DNA of 64,000 bases from Pseudomonas inefficax. Lineage in GTDB: Bacteria > Pseudomonadota > Gammaproteobacteria > Pseudomonadales > Pseudomonadaceae. This document shows, piece after piece, positions 6,174 through 13,904 of the stretch. The DNA lies in NCBI RefSeq assembly GCF_900277125.1, contig NZ_OPYN01000001.1:1-64000 (forward strand). The letters are read 5' to 3'. A program made the position numbers and the translations under genes. How positions within the stretch are numbered: position 1 is the first letter of the stretch; every line of letters begins with the position of its first letter. The notes beneath the pieces are model-generated. The model was not told where the DNA came from. It searched no databases and saw only the letters and a program-made list of their open reading frames with translations.

Positions 6174-7436
6174 ATGATCCGCGCCACTCACGGACCAGGC
6201 CGCACCCTGCTCGCCACCCTCGCCCTGTGCCCGGCGCTCAGCCAGGCCGAAGAGCCCGGCTGGTCGCTGCTCAGCCGCAACTACTTCCTGCACAGCGACT
6301 TCCGCTCGCCCTCCGGTAGTGGCCAGAACTACCGCCAGGAATGGGCCCAGGGCTTCATTGGCGAAATCCGCTCCGGCTTCACCGAGGGCACGCTCGGCGT
6401 CGGCATCGATGTCCATGGTTTTCTCGGCCTCAAGCTCGACGGCGGCCGCGGCCATGCCGGCACTGGCCTGCTGCCGCGCGACAGCGATGGCCGGGCCGAG
6501 TCCGACTACTCCAGCGCCGGCGCGGCACTCAAGCTACGCCTGGGCAACACCCAGCTGCGCTACGGCGAAATGACCGTGGAAACCCCGGTGTTCGACACCA
6601 GCGACAAACGCCTGCACCCGGAATACGCCACCGGCTGGTTCCTGGACAACACCGACCTGCCAGACTGGCGCCTGCAGGCCGGGCGCTTCACCGCCTTCAA
6701 CAACCAGGACAACAGCTCCAGCCATGATGACTTCAGCGGCTACGGCGCTACCACCGACAACCGCGCCATCAGCCTGGCCGGTGCCGCGTTCGCTCCCGAC
6801 GGGCCATTCGGCGGCGCGCTGTACGCTGGCCAGCTGGAGGACACCTGGCGCCAGGCTTACCTCAACCTGAACCTGGCCGAAGGCAACTGGCGCCTGGACG
6901 GCAACCTGTACAAGACCCGCGACACCGGCAATGCCAGTGCCGGGGCAATCGACACCCTCGCCTACAGCCTGCTGGCCAGATACAGCGTCGGCGCCCAGGC
7001 GCTGAGCCTGGCCTACCAGAAGGTCGAGGGCGACACCCCGTTCGACTTCGTCGGCGGCGATTCCATTTACCTGGCCAACTCGATCAAGTACGCCGACTTC
7101 AACGGCCCCGGCGAGCGCTCGTGGCAACTGCGCTACGACCTCGACTTCGCCACCCTCGGCGCCCCCGGCCTGAGCCTGATGGGCCGCTACGTCAGCGGCC
7201 GTGGCATCGACGGCAGCCATGCTCCGGCCGGCGGCGCCTATGTGGACCAGTACGGCGACGGCGGCAAGCACTGGGAGCGCGACATCGACCTGAAATACGT
7301 GGTGCAGTCCGGCGCCGCCAAGGACCTGAGCCTGTCGTTTTCCCACGTCAGCCACCGCGCCAACCAGGCCCAGGCCGGCGATGACATCGACCGGATCTAC
7401 CTGATCATCGAATACCCACTCAAAGGCAGCTTCTGA
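6174..7436 (+). CDS. OprD-family outer membrane porin
   Basis: The 420-residue protein begins with a signal peptide (cut likely after SQAE, about residue 24) and continues as an 18-strand-type barrel with OprD features: FHSDFRS-like start (YFLHSDFRSPSG), NYRQEWAQGF, TGWFLDNTDLPDWRLQAGRF, and a C-terminal aromatic residue (YPLKGSF). OprD porins take up small carboxylates, amino acids and similar substrates. CAGGAG lies 6 nt before the ATG. The MFS gene starts 1 bp after its stop, so both are surely one operon, which suggests transport of the same class of compound. Confidence 0.92.
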   Translation: MIRATHGPGRTLLATLALCPALSQAEEPGWSLLSRNYFLHSDFRSPSGSGQNYRQEWAQGFIGEIRSGFTEGTLGVGIDVHGFLGLKLDGGRGHAGTGLLPRDSDGRAESDYSSAGAALKLRLGNTQLRYGEMTVETPVFDTSDKRLHPEYATGWFLDNTDLPDWRLQAGRFTAFNNQDNSSSHDDFSGYGATTDNRAISLAGAAFAPDGPFGGALYAGQLEDTWRQAYLNLNLAEGNWRLDGNLYKTRDTGNASAGAIDTLAYSLLARYSVGAQALSLAYQKVEGDTPFDFVGGDSIYLANSIKYADFNGPGERSWQLRYDLDFATLGAPGLSLMGRYVSGRGIDGSHAPAGGAYVDQYGDGGKHWERDIDLKYVVQSGAAKDLSLSFSHVSHRANQAQAGDDIDRIYLIIEYPLKGSF

Positions 7437-7437
7437 C

Positions 7438-9036
7438 ATGAGCACGTCCCCTTCAGGCGCCTGGAGCCCATTGCGCAACACCACCTTCCGCATGCTGTGG
7501 ATCGCCACCATCGCTTCCAACATCGGCACCTGGATGCATGAGGTAGGCGCCGGCTGGCTGATGACCACGCTGTCGGCCAGCCCGTTGCATGTGGCTCTGA
7601 TCCAGGTAGCCGGCTCGCTACCGATGTTCTTCCTCGCCCTGCCGGCCGGCGCGGCGGCGGATATCGTCGACAAGCGCCGCTACCTGTTGCTGGTGCAGTT
7701 GTGGATGTCGTCGGTGGCTGTGGTGCTGGCGGCCCTGACCCTGCTCGGGCTGATGAACGTCACCCTGCTGCTGGCGCTTACCCTGGCGCTGGGCATCGGC
7801 ACGGCACTGATGATGCCGGCCTGGAGTGCGCTGACACCGGAGCTGGTGGGCAAGGACGACCTGGCCAACGCGGTGGCGCTATCCAGTGTCGGTATCAACG
7901 TGTCGCGCGCCATCGGCCCGGCTTTGGCGGGCGTGGTGGTGAGCATGGTCGGCCCGTGGCTGACCTTCGCCCTGAATGCCATCTCGTTCGCCGGGGTGAT
8001 CCTGGTGCTGTTCCTGTGGAAACGCGAGGTGAAGGAACCGCTGCTGCCGGCCGAGCGCTTCGTCGGCGCCATGCGCACCGGGCTGCGTTTCGCGCGCAGC
8101 GCCAAGCCCTTGCAAGCCGTGATATTGCGCGCCTTGGCGTTCTTTTTCTGCGCCAGCGCCGGCACCTCGCTGCTGCCGTTGATCGTGCGTGGCGAGATGC
8201 ACGGCACCGCCGCCGATTTCGGCCTGCTGCTGGCGGCCATCGGCATTGGCGCGGTGGCCGGCGCCACCTTGCTGCCACGCCTGCGCGAACGCATCAGCCG
8301 CGACCGCCTTGTGCTGCTCGCCAGCCTGCTGTATGCCCTGTTCCTGCTGGCACTGGCGCTGGTGCGCAATTTCTATGTGCTGCTGCCGGCGATGCTGCTC
8401 AGCGGCGCGGCGTGGATCGCCGTGCTGTCCAACCTGCAGGTGGCGGCGCAGACCTCGGTGCCGGCCTGGGTACGGGCGCGGGCGTTGTCGGTGTACATCC
8501 TGATCTTCTTTGGTGCCATGGCCAGTGGCGGGTTGCTGTGGGGCACGCTGGCCAGCCATGCGACGATCACCTTGAGCCTGCTGCTGGCCGCAGGTGGCCT
8601 GGCGCTGGGCACGCTGCTGACCTGCAAGGTAGCGCTGCCGGAAACCGCAGCCGAGGAGCTGACGCCGTCACTGCATTGGCCAGTGCCGCTGCTGAGCGAC
8701 GACATGGACAAGGAAAGCGGGCCGGTGATGGTCACCGTGGAATACCACATCGAGCCAGCCAAGGCGGACGCGTTCCAGCAGGCTGCGCGGGAGCTGGAGG
8801 CGATGCGCAAGCGCAATGGCGCGTTGTCGTGGGGGTTGATGCGCGACAGTGCGGACCCGGCGTTGTGGCTGGAGTTCTTCTTCGAGGAATCGTGGCTGGA
8901 GCATTTGAGGCATCACCACCGGGTAACCCGGGGTGAGCTGAAGATCGAGGCCCGGGTGCGGATGTTGCAGACCGAGGGTGTGGAAGTGAAGATTCGGCAT
9001 CTGTTGGCTGGAGCTGAGCACAAGGCTCACCATTGA
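7438..9036 (+). CDS. MFS transporter (MFS_3/EntS-like) with C-terminal ABM-like domain
   Basis: The protein has 532 residues. About 1-410 form 12 membrane helices of the MFS_3 group (starts PLRNTTFRMLWIATIASNIG, with GAGWLMTTL early), typical of enterobactin-exporter-like permeases. About residues 429-520 are soluble (VTVEYHIEPAKADAFQQAAR to IEARVRMLQ) and resemble an antibiotic-biosynthesis-monooxygenase (ABM) ferredoxin-like fold, an arrangement known for this group. Its ATG follows the porin stop by one base. An independent ABM protein is encoded at 12281-12847. Substrate unknown. Confidence 0.88.
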   Translation: MSTSPSGAWSPLRNTTFRMLWIATIASNIGTWMHEVGAGWLMTTLSASPLHVALIQVAGSLPMFFLALPAGAAADIVDKRRYLLLVQLWMSSVAVVLAALTLLGLMNVTLLLALTLALGIGTALMMPAWSALTPELVGKDDLANAVALSSVGINVSRAIGPALAGVVVSMVGPWLTFALNAISFAGVILVLFLWKREVKEPLLPAERFVGAMRTGLRFARSAKPLQAVILRALAFFFCASAGTSLLPLIVRGEMHGTAADFGLLLAAIGIGAVAGATLLPRLRERISRDRLVLLASLLYALFLLALALVRNFYVLLPAMLLSGAAWIAVLSNLQVAAQTSVPAWVRARALSVYILIFFGAMASGGLLWGTLASHATITLSLLLAAGGLALGTLLTCKVALPETAAEELTPSLHWPVPLLSDDMDKESGPVMVTVEYHIEPAKADAFQQAARELEAMRKRNGALSWGLMRDSADPALWLEFFFEESWLEHLRHHHRVTRGELKIEARVRMLQTEGVEVKIRHLLAGAEHKAHH

Positions 9037-9049
9037 TGTTGGCCTTTCT

Positions 9050-9143
9050 GGCCTCTTCGCGGGCTCGCCCGCTCCCACAGGTACAACGACAACCTTGAGG
9101 TTTGTGTTATCCCTGTGGGAGCGGGCGAGCCCGCGAAGAGGCC
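9050..9143. repeat. REP pair after the MFS gene
   Basis: Facing REPs with GGGCTCGCCC and GGGCGAGCCC cores, a compensated variant of the GGGTAAACCC core. Confidence 0.85.
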
Positions 9144-9156
9144 AGCACAGAAGGAA

Positions 9157-9187
9157 CAAAAAAGGGGGCCAATAACTGGCCCCCTTC
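9157..9187 (-). terminator. Terminator of the amidohydrolase gene
   Basis: AAGGGGGCCA and TGGCCCCCTT pair perfectly around a 5 nt loop; six T follow on the minus strand. It starts 17 bp after the stop codon. Confidence 0.88.
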
Positions 9188-9203
9188 TCCACATCAGCTC
9201 AGC

Positions 9204-11186
9204 TTAGAAAGCAAAGCACGAACAACCCAACGCCCCCCAGAAGCCCTGGAAGTCATTCACCGGCACATTCGAATGCCGTGCCTTCTCATGGCTGTGCGCA
9301 TGCACCCCGCAAGGCCCCACACACTGGTGCGCCACCGCTGCCAGCGATGGCGTGCCCACGCGCCAGTGGCCCGGCACCTTGGTCACCGGCGACCATTCCG
9401 GCAGCACTGGCACCTGGGGCGGGCCGAGCTTGTCGAATTCCGCCGCGCCATACACCACCTTGCCGTCGACCACGGTCAGCACCGACTCGATGCCCTTGAT
9501 CGCCTCTTCATCGACACTGAAGAAGTCCAGCGACAGCGCCGCCAGGTCGGCCAGCTGGCCCACCTTGATCTGGCCTTTCTTGCCCTGTTCGCTGGAGAAC
9601 CAGGCGCTGCCTTGGGTGAACAGCTGCAGCGCAGTGTCTCGGCTGAGGCCTTCCGGGTACAGCTCCATGCCACCGACGGTCTTGCCGCTGACCAGCCAGT
9701 ACAGCGAGGTCCACGGGTTGTAGCTGGACACGCGGGTAGCGTCGGTACCGGCGCCCACCGGCACGCCCATGTCGAGCATGCGCTTGATCGGCGGGGTCTG
9801 CTCGGCGGCCTTGGCACCGTAGCGGTCGACGAAATACTCACCCTGGAAGGCCATGCGGTCCTGGATGGCGATACCGCCGCCCAGCGCACGCACTCGCTCG
9901 ATGTTCTGCGGGGTGATGGTTTCGGCGTGGTCGAAGAACCACGGCAGGCCATTGAACGGGATGTCGCGGTTCACCTTCTCGAACACATCGAGCATGCGCG
10001 TGATCGATTCGTTGTAAGTGGCATGCAGGCGGAACGGCCAGCGCTGCTCGACCAGGTGGCGCACCACCGGTTCCAGCTCTTGTTCCATGGTCTGCGGCAG
10101 GTCCGGGCGCGGCTCGAGGAAGTCCTCGAAGTCGGCGGCGGAGAACACCAGCATTTCGCCAGCGCCATTGTGGCGCAGGAAGTCGGTGCCGCTGTGCAGC
10201 TTCACGCTGGAGGTCCACTTGCGGAAGTCGTCCAGCTCTTCCTTGGGCTTCTGGGTGAACAGGTTATAGGCAATGCGCACGGTCAGCTGGTTGTTGTCGG
10301 CCAGCTCCTGGATCACCTGATAGTCGTCCGGGTAGTTCTGGTAGCCACCACCGGCATCGATGGCGCTGGTCAGGCCCAGGCGATTGAGCTCGCGCATGAA
10401 CTGGCGAGTGGAGTTGACCTGGTATTCCAGTGGCAGTTTCGGCCCCTTGGCCAAGGTGGCGTAGAGAATCATCGCGTTGGGGCGGGCGATGAGCATGCCG
10501 GTCGGGTTGCCGAACTTGTCTCGCTGGATCTCCCCACCCGGCGGGTTGGGCGTGTCCTTGGTGTAACCGACGGCCTTGAGCGCGGCGCGGTTGAGCAGCG
10601 CACGGTCATACAGGTGCAGCAGGAATACCGGGGTGTCCGGTGCAGCCTGGTTGATTTCTTCCAGGGTGGGCATGCGTTTTTCGGCGAACTGGAACTCGTT
10701 CCAGCCACCGACCACGCGCACCCACTGCGGGGTGGGCGTACGCGCGGCCTGGTCCTTGAGCATACGCAGGGCATCGGCCACCGACGGCACACCTTCCCAG
10801 CGCAATTCCAGGTTGTAGTTCAGGCCACCACGGATCAGGTGCAGGTGCGAGTCGTTCAGGCCGGGGATTACCGTGCGCTGCTTGAGGTCGATGATCTGCG
10901 TGGTAGCGCCCTTGTGGGCCATGGCTTCGGCGTCATTGCCTACCGCGATGAAACGGCCATCCTTGATGGCGACGGCGGTCGCGGTGGGCTTTTCACGATC
11001 AACGGTGTGCAGTTTACCGTTGAACAGAATGAGATCGGCGGTCATGGAACCTCCTTGGGTGGATGCGTGAGCGGAACCGGCGGAGCCGGTAAAGGGCAAT
11101 GCGGACCAGAGCGCGCCGGCGGCACCGAGCACGGTACTGGTGGCGAGGAACTGGCGACGGGTCTTGTCGTTGCGGTCCTGGGACAT
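9204..11186 (-). CDS. Tat-exported amidohydrolase family 3 protein
   Basis: The start at 11186 gives 660 residues and exposes a twin-arginine signal (R10-R11-Q-F-L, then a hydrophobic run to about SAHAS at residue 42), so folded export to the periplasm is expected. The body is an amidohydrolase_3 (YtcJ-like) enzyme: a LILFNGKLHTVD start, metal ligands H114 and H116 in NDSHLHL, and further His/Asp sites (DHAETIT, GTDATR). It should hydrolyse an amide or related bond; the substrate is unknown. The upstream frame to 11234 lacks a signal and is discarded. No operon partner. Confidence 0.9.
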   Translation of the reverse strand: MSQDRNDKTRRQFLATSTVLGAAGALWSALPFTGSAGSAHASTQGGSMTADLILFNGKLHTVDREKPTATAVAIKDGRFIAVGNDAEAMAHKGATTQIIDLKQRTVIPGLNDSHLHLIRGGLNYNLELRWEGVPSVADALRMLKDQAARTPTPQWVRVVGGWNEFQFAEKRMPTLEEINQAAPDTPVFLLHLYDRALLNRAALKAVGYTKDTPNPPGGEIQRDKFGNPTGMLIARPNAMILYATLAKGPKLPLEYQVNSTRQFMRELNRLGLTSAIDAGGGYQNYPDDYQVIQELADNNQLTVRIAYNLFTQKPKEELDDFRKWTSSVKLHSGTDFLRHNGAGEMLVFSAADFEDFLEPRPDLPQTMEQELEPVVRHLVEQRWPFRLHATYNESITRMLDVFEKVNRDIPFNGLPWFFDHAETITPQNIERVRALGGGIAIQDRMAFQGEYFVDRYGAKAAEQTPPIKRMLDMGVPVGAGTDATRVSSYNPWTSLYWLVSGKTVGGMELYPEGLSRDTALQLFTQGSAWFSSEQGKKGQIKVGQLADLAALSLDFFSVDEEAIKGIESVLTVVDGKVVYGAAEFDKLGPPQVPVLPEWSPVTKVPGHWRVGTPSLAAVAHQCVGPCGVHAHSHEKARHSNVPVNDFQGFWGALGCSCFAF

Positions 11187-11320
11187 GGTCTTCTCCGTCC
11201 GGGTGCGGTAGCGGCAGGCGCAACTGCGGAGCATGCCGGTTGGTGTAGGGGCAAGGCTTGGATGGATGTGCGGTGGGTGGTTGAAGGTTAGCCCGGTTCA
11301 GCATTTGTGCTGCCTGGGCT

Positions 11321-11414
11321 GGCTTCTTCGCGGGTGAACCCGCTCCCACAGGGGATATCACAGTTTTCAAGGCCGGTGGTGTCCCTGTGGGAGCGGGTTT
11401 ACCCGCGAATGCCC
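11321..11414. repeat. REP pair between amidohydrolase and alpha/beta hydrolase genes
   Basis: Facing GGGTGAACCC and GGGTTTACCC REPs; the right REP ends 9 bp from the hydrolase stop and could act in 3'-end processing. Confidence 0.85.
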
Positions 11415-11422
11415 CAGCACAG

Positions 11423-12241
11423 TTACTTCTGAAGGAACGCCAGCAAGTCTTGATTGAGTTGCTGTGCATGAGTCACCGCAAACCCGTGCGGCGCCCCTGC
11501 ATACACCTTCAGCTCAGCCCCGCGAATCAGTTCCGCCGCCTGCTTGCCGGTGGTCTCGAACGGCACGATCTGGTCGTCATCGCCATGGATCACCAGAGTC
11601 GGCACATCGATCTTGGCCATATCCGGGCGGAAGTCGGTTTCGGAGAACGCGGTCACGCAATCCAGGGTGCCCTTGATCGATGCCATCAGCGCAATGTTCA
11701 GGGTCTGGGTCTGCACACCTTGGGACACCTGCTGCCCATGGTTTATGCCATAGAACGGCGCAGCGAAATCGGCGATGAACTGCGCCCGGTCGGCGCGCAG
11801 GCCGGCGCGGATGCCCTCGAACACCGACAGGTCGACACCTTCAGGGTTGTCGTCACGCTTGCCGAACACCGGCGTTACCGCGCCCAGCAGCACCAGCCCT
11901 GCCACCCGCTCGCTGCCGTGTCGGGCGATGTAGCGGCTGACGTCACCGCCACCCATCGAGAAGCCCACCAAGGTCACGTCGCGCAGGTCGAGGTGCTCGA
12001 TCAGCTGGGCGATGTCATCGGCGAAGGTGTCGTAGTCGTAACCGCTCCACGGCTGGCTCGAACGGCCGAAACCACGGCGGTCGAAGGCGATGGCGCGGTA
12101 GCCGCGGCTGGCCAGGAATTCCATCTGCGAATCCCACATGTCGGCATCCAGTGGCCAGCCGTGGCTGAACAGCACGGGCTTGCCACTGCCCCAGTCCTTG
12201 AAGTAGATCGAAGTGCCATCGCGGGTAACGAACGTGCTCAT
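11423..12241 (-). CDS. Alpha/beta-fold hydrolase (arylesterase/non-heme haloperoxidase type)
   Basis: The 272-residue protein spans a complete alpha/beta hydrolase: oxyanion motif HGWP (27-30), nucleophile elbow GFSMGG with Ser95, acid Asp223 (GDDDQIVP) and His252 (GAPHGF). The sequence pattern is that of the cofactor-free chloroperoxidase/arylesterase group, which hydrolyses esters and can show perhydrolase activity in vitro. AAGGAGATACCGAC precedes the ATG. It lies 39 bp downstream of the ABM membrane protein gene on the same strand and is probably co-transcribed with it. The true substrate is unknown. Confidence 0.92.
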   Translation of the reverse strand: MSTFVTRDGTSIYFKDWGSGKPVLFSHGWPLDADMWDSQMEFLASRGYRAIAFDRRGFGRSSQPWSGYDYDTFADDIAQLIEHLDLRDVTLVGFSMGGGDVSRYIARHGSERVAGLVLLGAVTPVFGKRDDNPEGVDLSVFEGIRAGLRADRAQFIADFAAPFYGINHGQQVSQGVQTQTLNIALMASIKGTLDCVTAFSETDFRPDMAKIDVPTLVIHGDDDQIVPFETTGKQAAELIRGAELKVYAGAPHGFAVTHAQQLNQDLLAFLQK

Positions 12242-12280
12242 GTCGGTATCTCCTTGAAAATGTCGAGGTAAAGGCTTGGC

Positions 12281-12847
12281 TCAGCCACGCAGCCAGTTGG
12301 CGCAGCGGCGGGTTACCCAAGGCATGATGTAGAACACCACGGGCAGGATGACGAACAGGTTGACGATCAGGTTGCTGGTGATTGCGCCCCCCAGCTGCGG
12401 GAAGCGTGCGAACAGCGGCGCCAGCAGTTGCGGAATGACCATGGTCATCGGGCAGATCACCAGGTAGGTCAGCAGCGCCTGCTTCCAGCGCGGCGGCTGC
12501 GCTGCGCTGGTGCTCGGCGGGGTGAACCAGAACTCCGGGTCGTCGTGCACCTGGGTGTGGTCACCGCCCTCGAGCAGCGGCAGTACTTCGTTGACCAGTG
12601 TCTGGCGCTCGGCCGAGTTGACCCAGGCCTGCAGCAGGCTGGCATCGGCGAAGCGCACCACGGTGGTGAAATGCAGCCCGCCGTCGTCAGGGCGGATGAC
12701 GTTGACGTCCAGGTGCCCCGGTTGGCGGCGCGCAGCGCTGACCGTGCGCTTGAGCCATGCTTCGTATGCGACCAGCGAAGTGGCGCGAACCTTGTGCTGG
12801 ATGACCAGGGTCACCACGTTGCGGTTGTCTTGGGGTGCGGTGTTCAT
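12281..12847 (-). CDS. Membrane-anchored ABM-domain protein
   Basis: The ATG at 12847 follows AAGGAA with good spacing and gives 188 residues. Residues about 10-95 form an antibiotic-biosynthesis-monooxygenase-like domain (VTLVIQHKV, GHLDVNVIRP, HFTTVVRFAD). A proline-rich linker follows, then two membrane helices (about 115-140 and 152-178). Such proteins are widespread but uncharacterised; the ABM domain may bind or oxidise a small aromatic, or only mediate dimerisation. It heads a probable unit with the alpha/beta hydrolase and follows ycaC copy 2 on the same strand (gap 114 bp). Confidence 0.85.
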   Translation of the reverse strand: MNTAPQDNRNVVTLVIQHKVRATSLVAYEAWLKRTVSAARRQPGHLDVNVIRPDDGGLHFTTVVRFADASLLQAWVNSAERQTLVNEVLPLLEGGDHTQVHDDPEFWFTPPSTSAAQPPRWKQALLTYLVICPMTMVIPQLLAPLFARFPQLGGAITSNLIVNLFVILPVVFYIMPWVTRRCANWLRG

Positions 12848-12961
12848 CGGCGTTCCTTGGGATGAGCTTGCCCGCATCCACTGTGCAACGGCGGACGGGC
12901 GCTGGATTGGACAGGTGTGCTGCCTTGGTGGGCACCGGCTGGCGGTGCCCGCGCATCTGGC

Positions 12962-13591
12962 TTACTTGTTGGCGTTGAAAGCGTTGTAGCTGCTGATCAG
13001 GTTGCGGTAGTCCGGGATGTGGTTGGAGCACAGCGCGGCCAGCCCTTCAATGTCGTTGCGCCAGTCGCGGTGCAGCTCACAGGCCACGCCGAACCAGGTC
13101 ATCAGTTGTGCGCCGGCCTGGCTCATGCGGTCGTGGGCGGCGTCGCGGGTCATGGCGTTGAAGGTGCCGGAGGCATCGGTGACCACGAACACTTCGAACT
13201 CTTCTTCCAGGGCCGACAGTGCCGGGAAGGCTACGCACACTTCGGTCACCACACCGGCGATGATCAGCTGTTTCTTGCCGGTGGCCTTCACTGCCTTGAC
13301 GAAATCCTCGTTGTCCCAGGCGTTGATCTGGCCTGGGCGGGCGATGTACGGGGCGTCCGGGAACAAGGCTTTCAGTTCCGGAACCAGCGGGCCGTTCGGG
13401 CCTTGTTCGAAGCTGGTGGTGAGTATAGTCGGCAGGTTGAAGAACTTGGCGAGATCGGCCAAGGCCAATACGTTGTTCTTGAACGCGTCCGGCTCGATAT
13501 CGCGGACCAGGGACAGCAGGCCAGCCTGGTGGTCGACCAGCAGGACAGCGGCGTCGTCTTTGTTCAGGCGGTTGTATTTGAAGTTGGTCAT
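12962..13591 (-). CDS. ycaC: YcaC-like isochorismatase-family hydrolase, copy 2
   Basis: The 209-residue product differs from the copy at 4064-4693 at 11 positions, most near the two ends. Asp20, Arg85 and Cys119 are kept, so both should be active. CAGGAG precedes the ATG. The membrane ABM protein and alpha/beta hydrolase genes follow on the same strand, which may indicate a shared task. Both copies point the same way, forming a direct repeat about 8.9 kb apart. Confidence 0.93.
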   Translation of the reverse strand: MTNFKYNRLNKDDAAVLLVDHQAGLLSLVRDIEPDAFKNNVLALADLAKFFNLPTILTTSFEQGPNGPLVPELKALFPDAPYIARPGQINAWDNEDFVKAVKATGKKQLIIAGVVTEVCVAFPALSALEEEFEVFVVTDASGTFNAMTRDAAHDRMSQAGAQLMTWFGVACELHRDWRNDIEGLAALCSNHIPDYRNLISSYNAFNANK

Positions 13592-13734
13592 GGTCGTTGC
13601 TCCTGAAGATTTTGATCTTTGTTGGGTGTTTCGCGTTGATGGGAGAAGATTAAAACCATGACATTTTTGGCGGTAGATAGCGGTTTTTGGCTCTAGCGTT
13701 CTGTTTTATGAACGATGGTTTTGTGTGGACTGTC
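13592..13734 (-). promoter_or_regulatory. Upstream region of ycaC copy 2, shared with copy 1
   Basis: The blocks GGGTGTTTCGCGTTGATGGG, TTTGGCGGTAGATAGC and GTTTTATGAACGATGG recur in the same order and near-equal spacing as upstream of copy 1. The rest of the gap to 13904 is a REP pair and about 70 bp holding the mscS promoter. Confidence 0.55.
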
Positions 13735-13833
13735 CCGGCCCTTTCGCGGCTAAAGCCGCTCCCACAGGGATTGCGCTGGATTTGAATCGGGCGCAATACC
13801 TGTGGGAGCGGCTTTAGCCGCGAAGAGGCCGGC
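13735..13833. repeat. REP pair upstream of the MscS-type gene
   Basis: Facing REPs with GGCTAAAGCC and GGCTTTAGCC cores, another compensated core variant. Confidence 0.85.
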
Positions 13834-13904
13834 ACAGGCCCCATTGCCTGCCCGGCCAACCTGCTCTATTACTACCCACAGCCCTCCCCTCACCCGAGAC
13901 CACC

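Noticed and set aside
9102-11291. A 729-residue plus-strand open frame over the amidohydrolase gene
   Set aside because: It is antisense to a gene with clear Tat signal and metal motifs; its translation has low-complexity His/Val/Gly/Gln composition typical of high-GC shadow frames.
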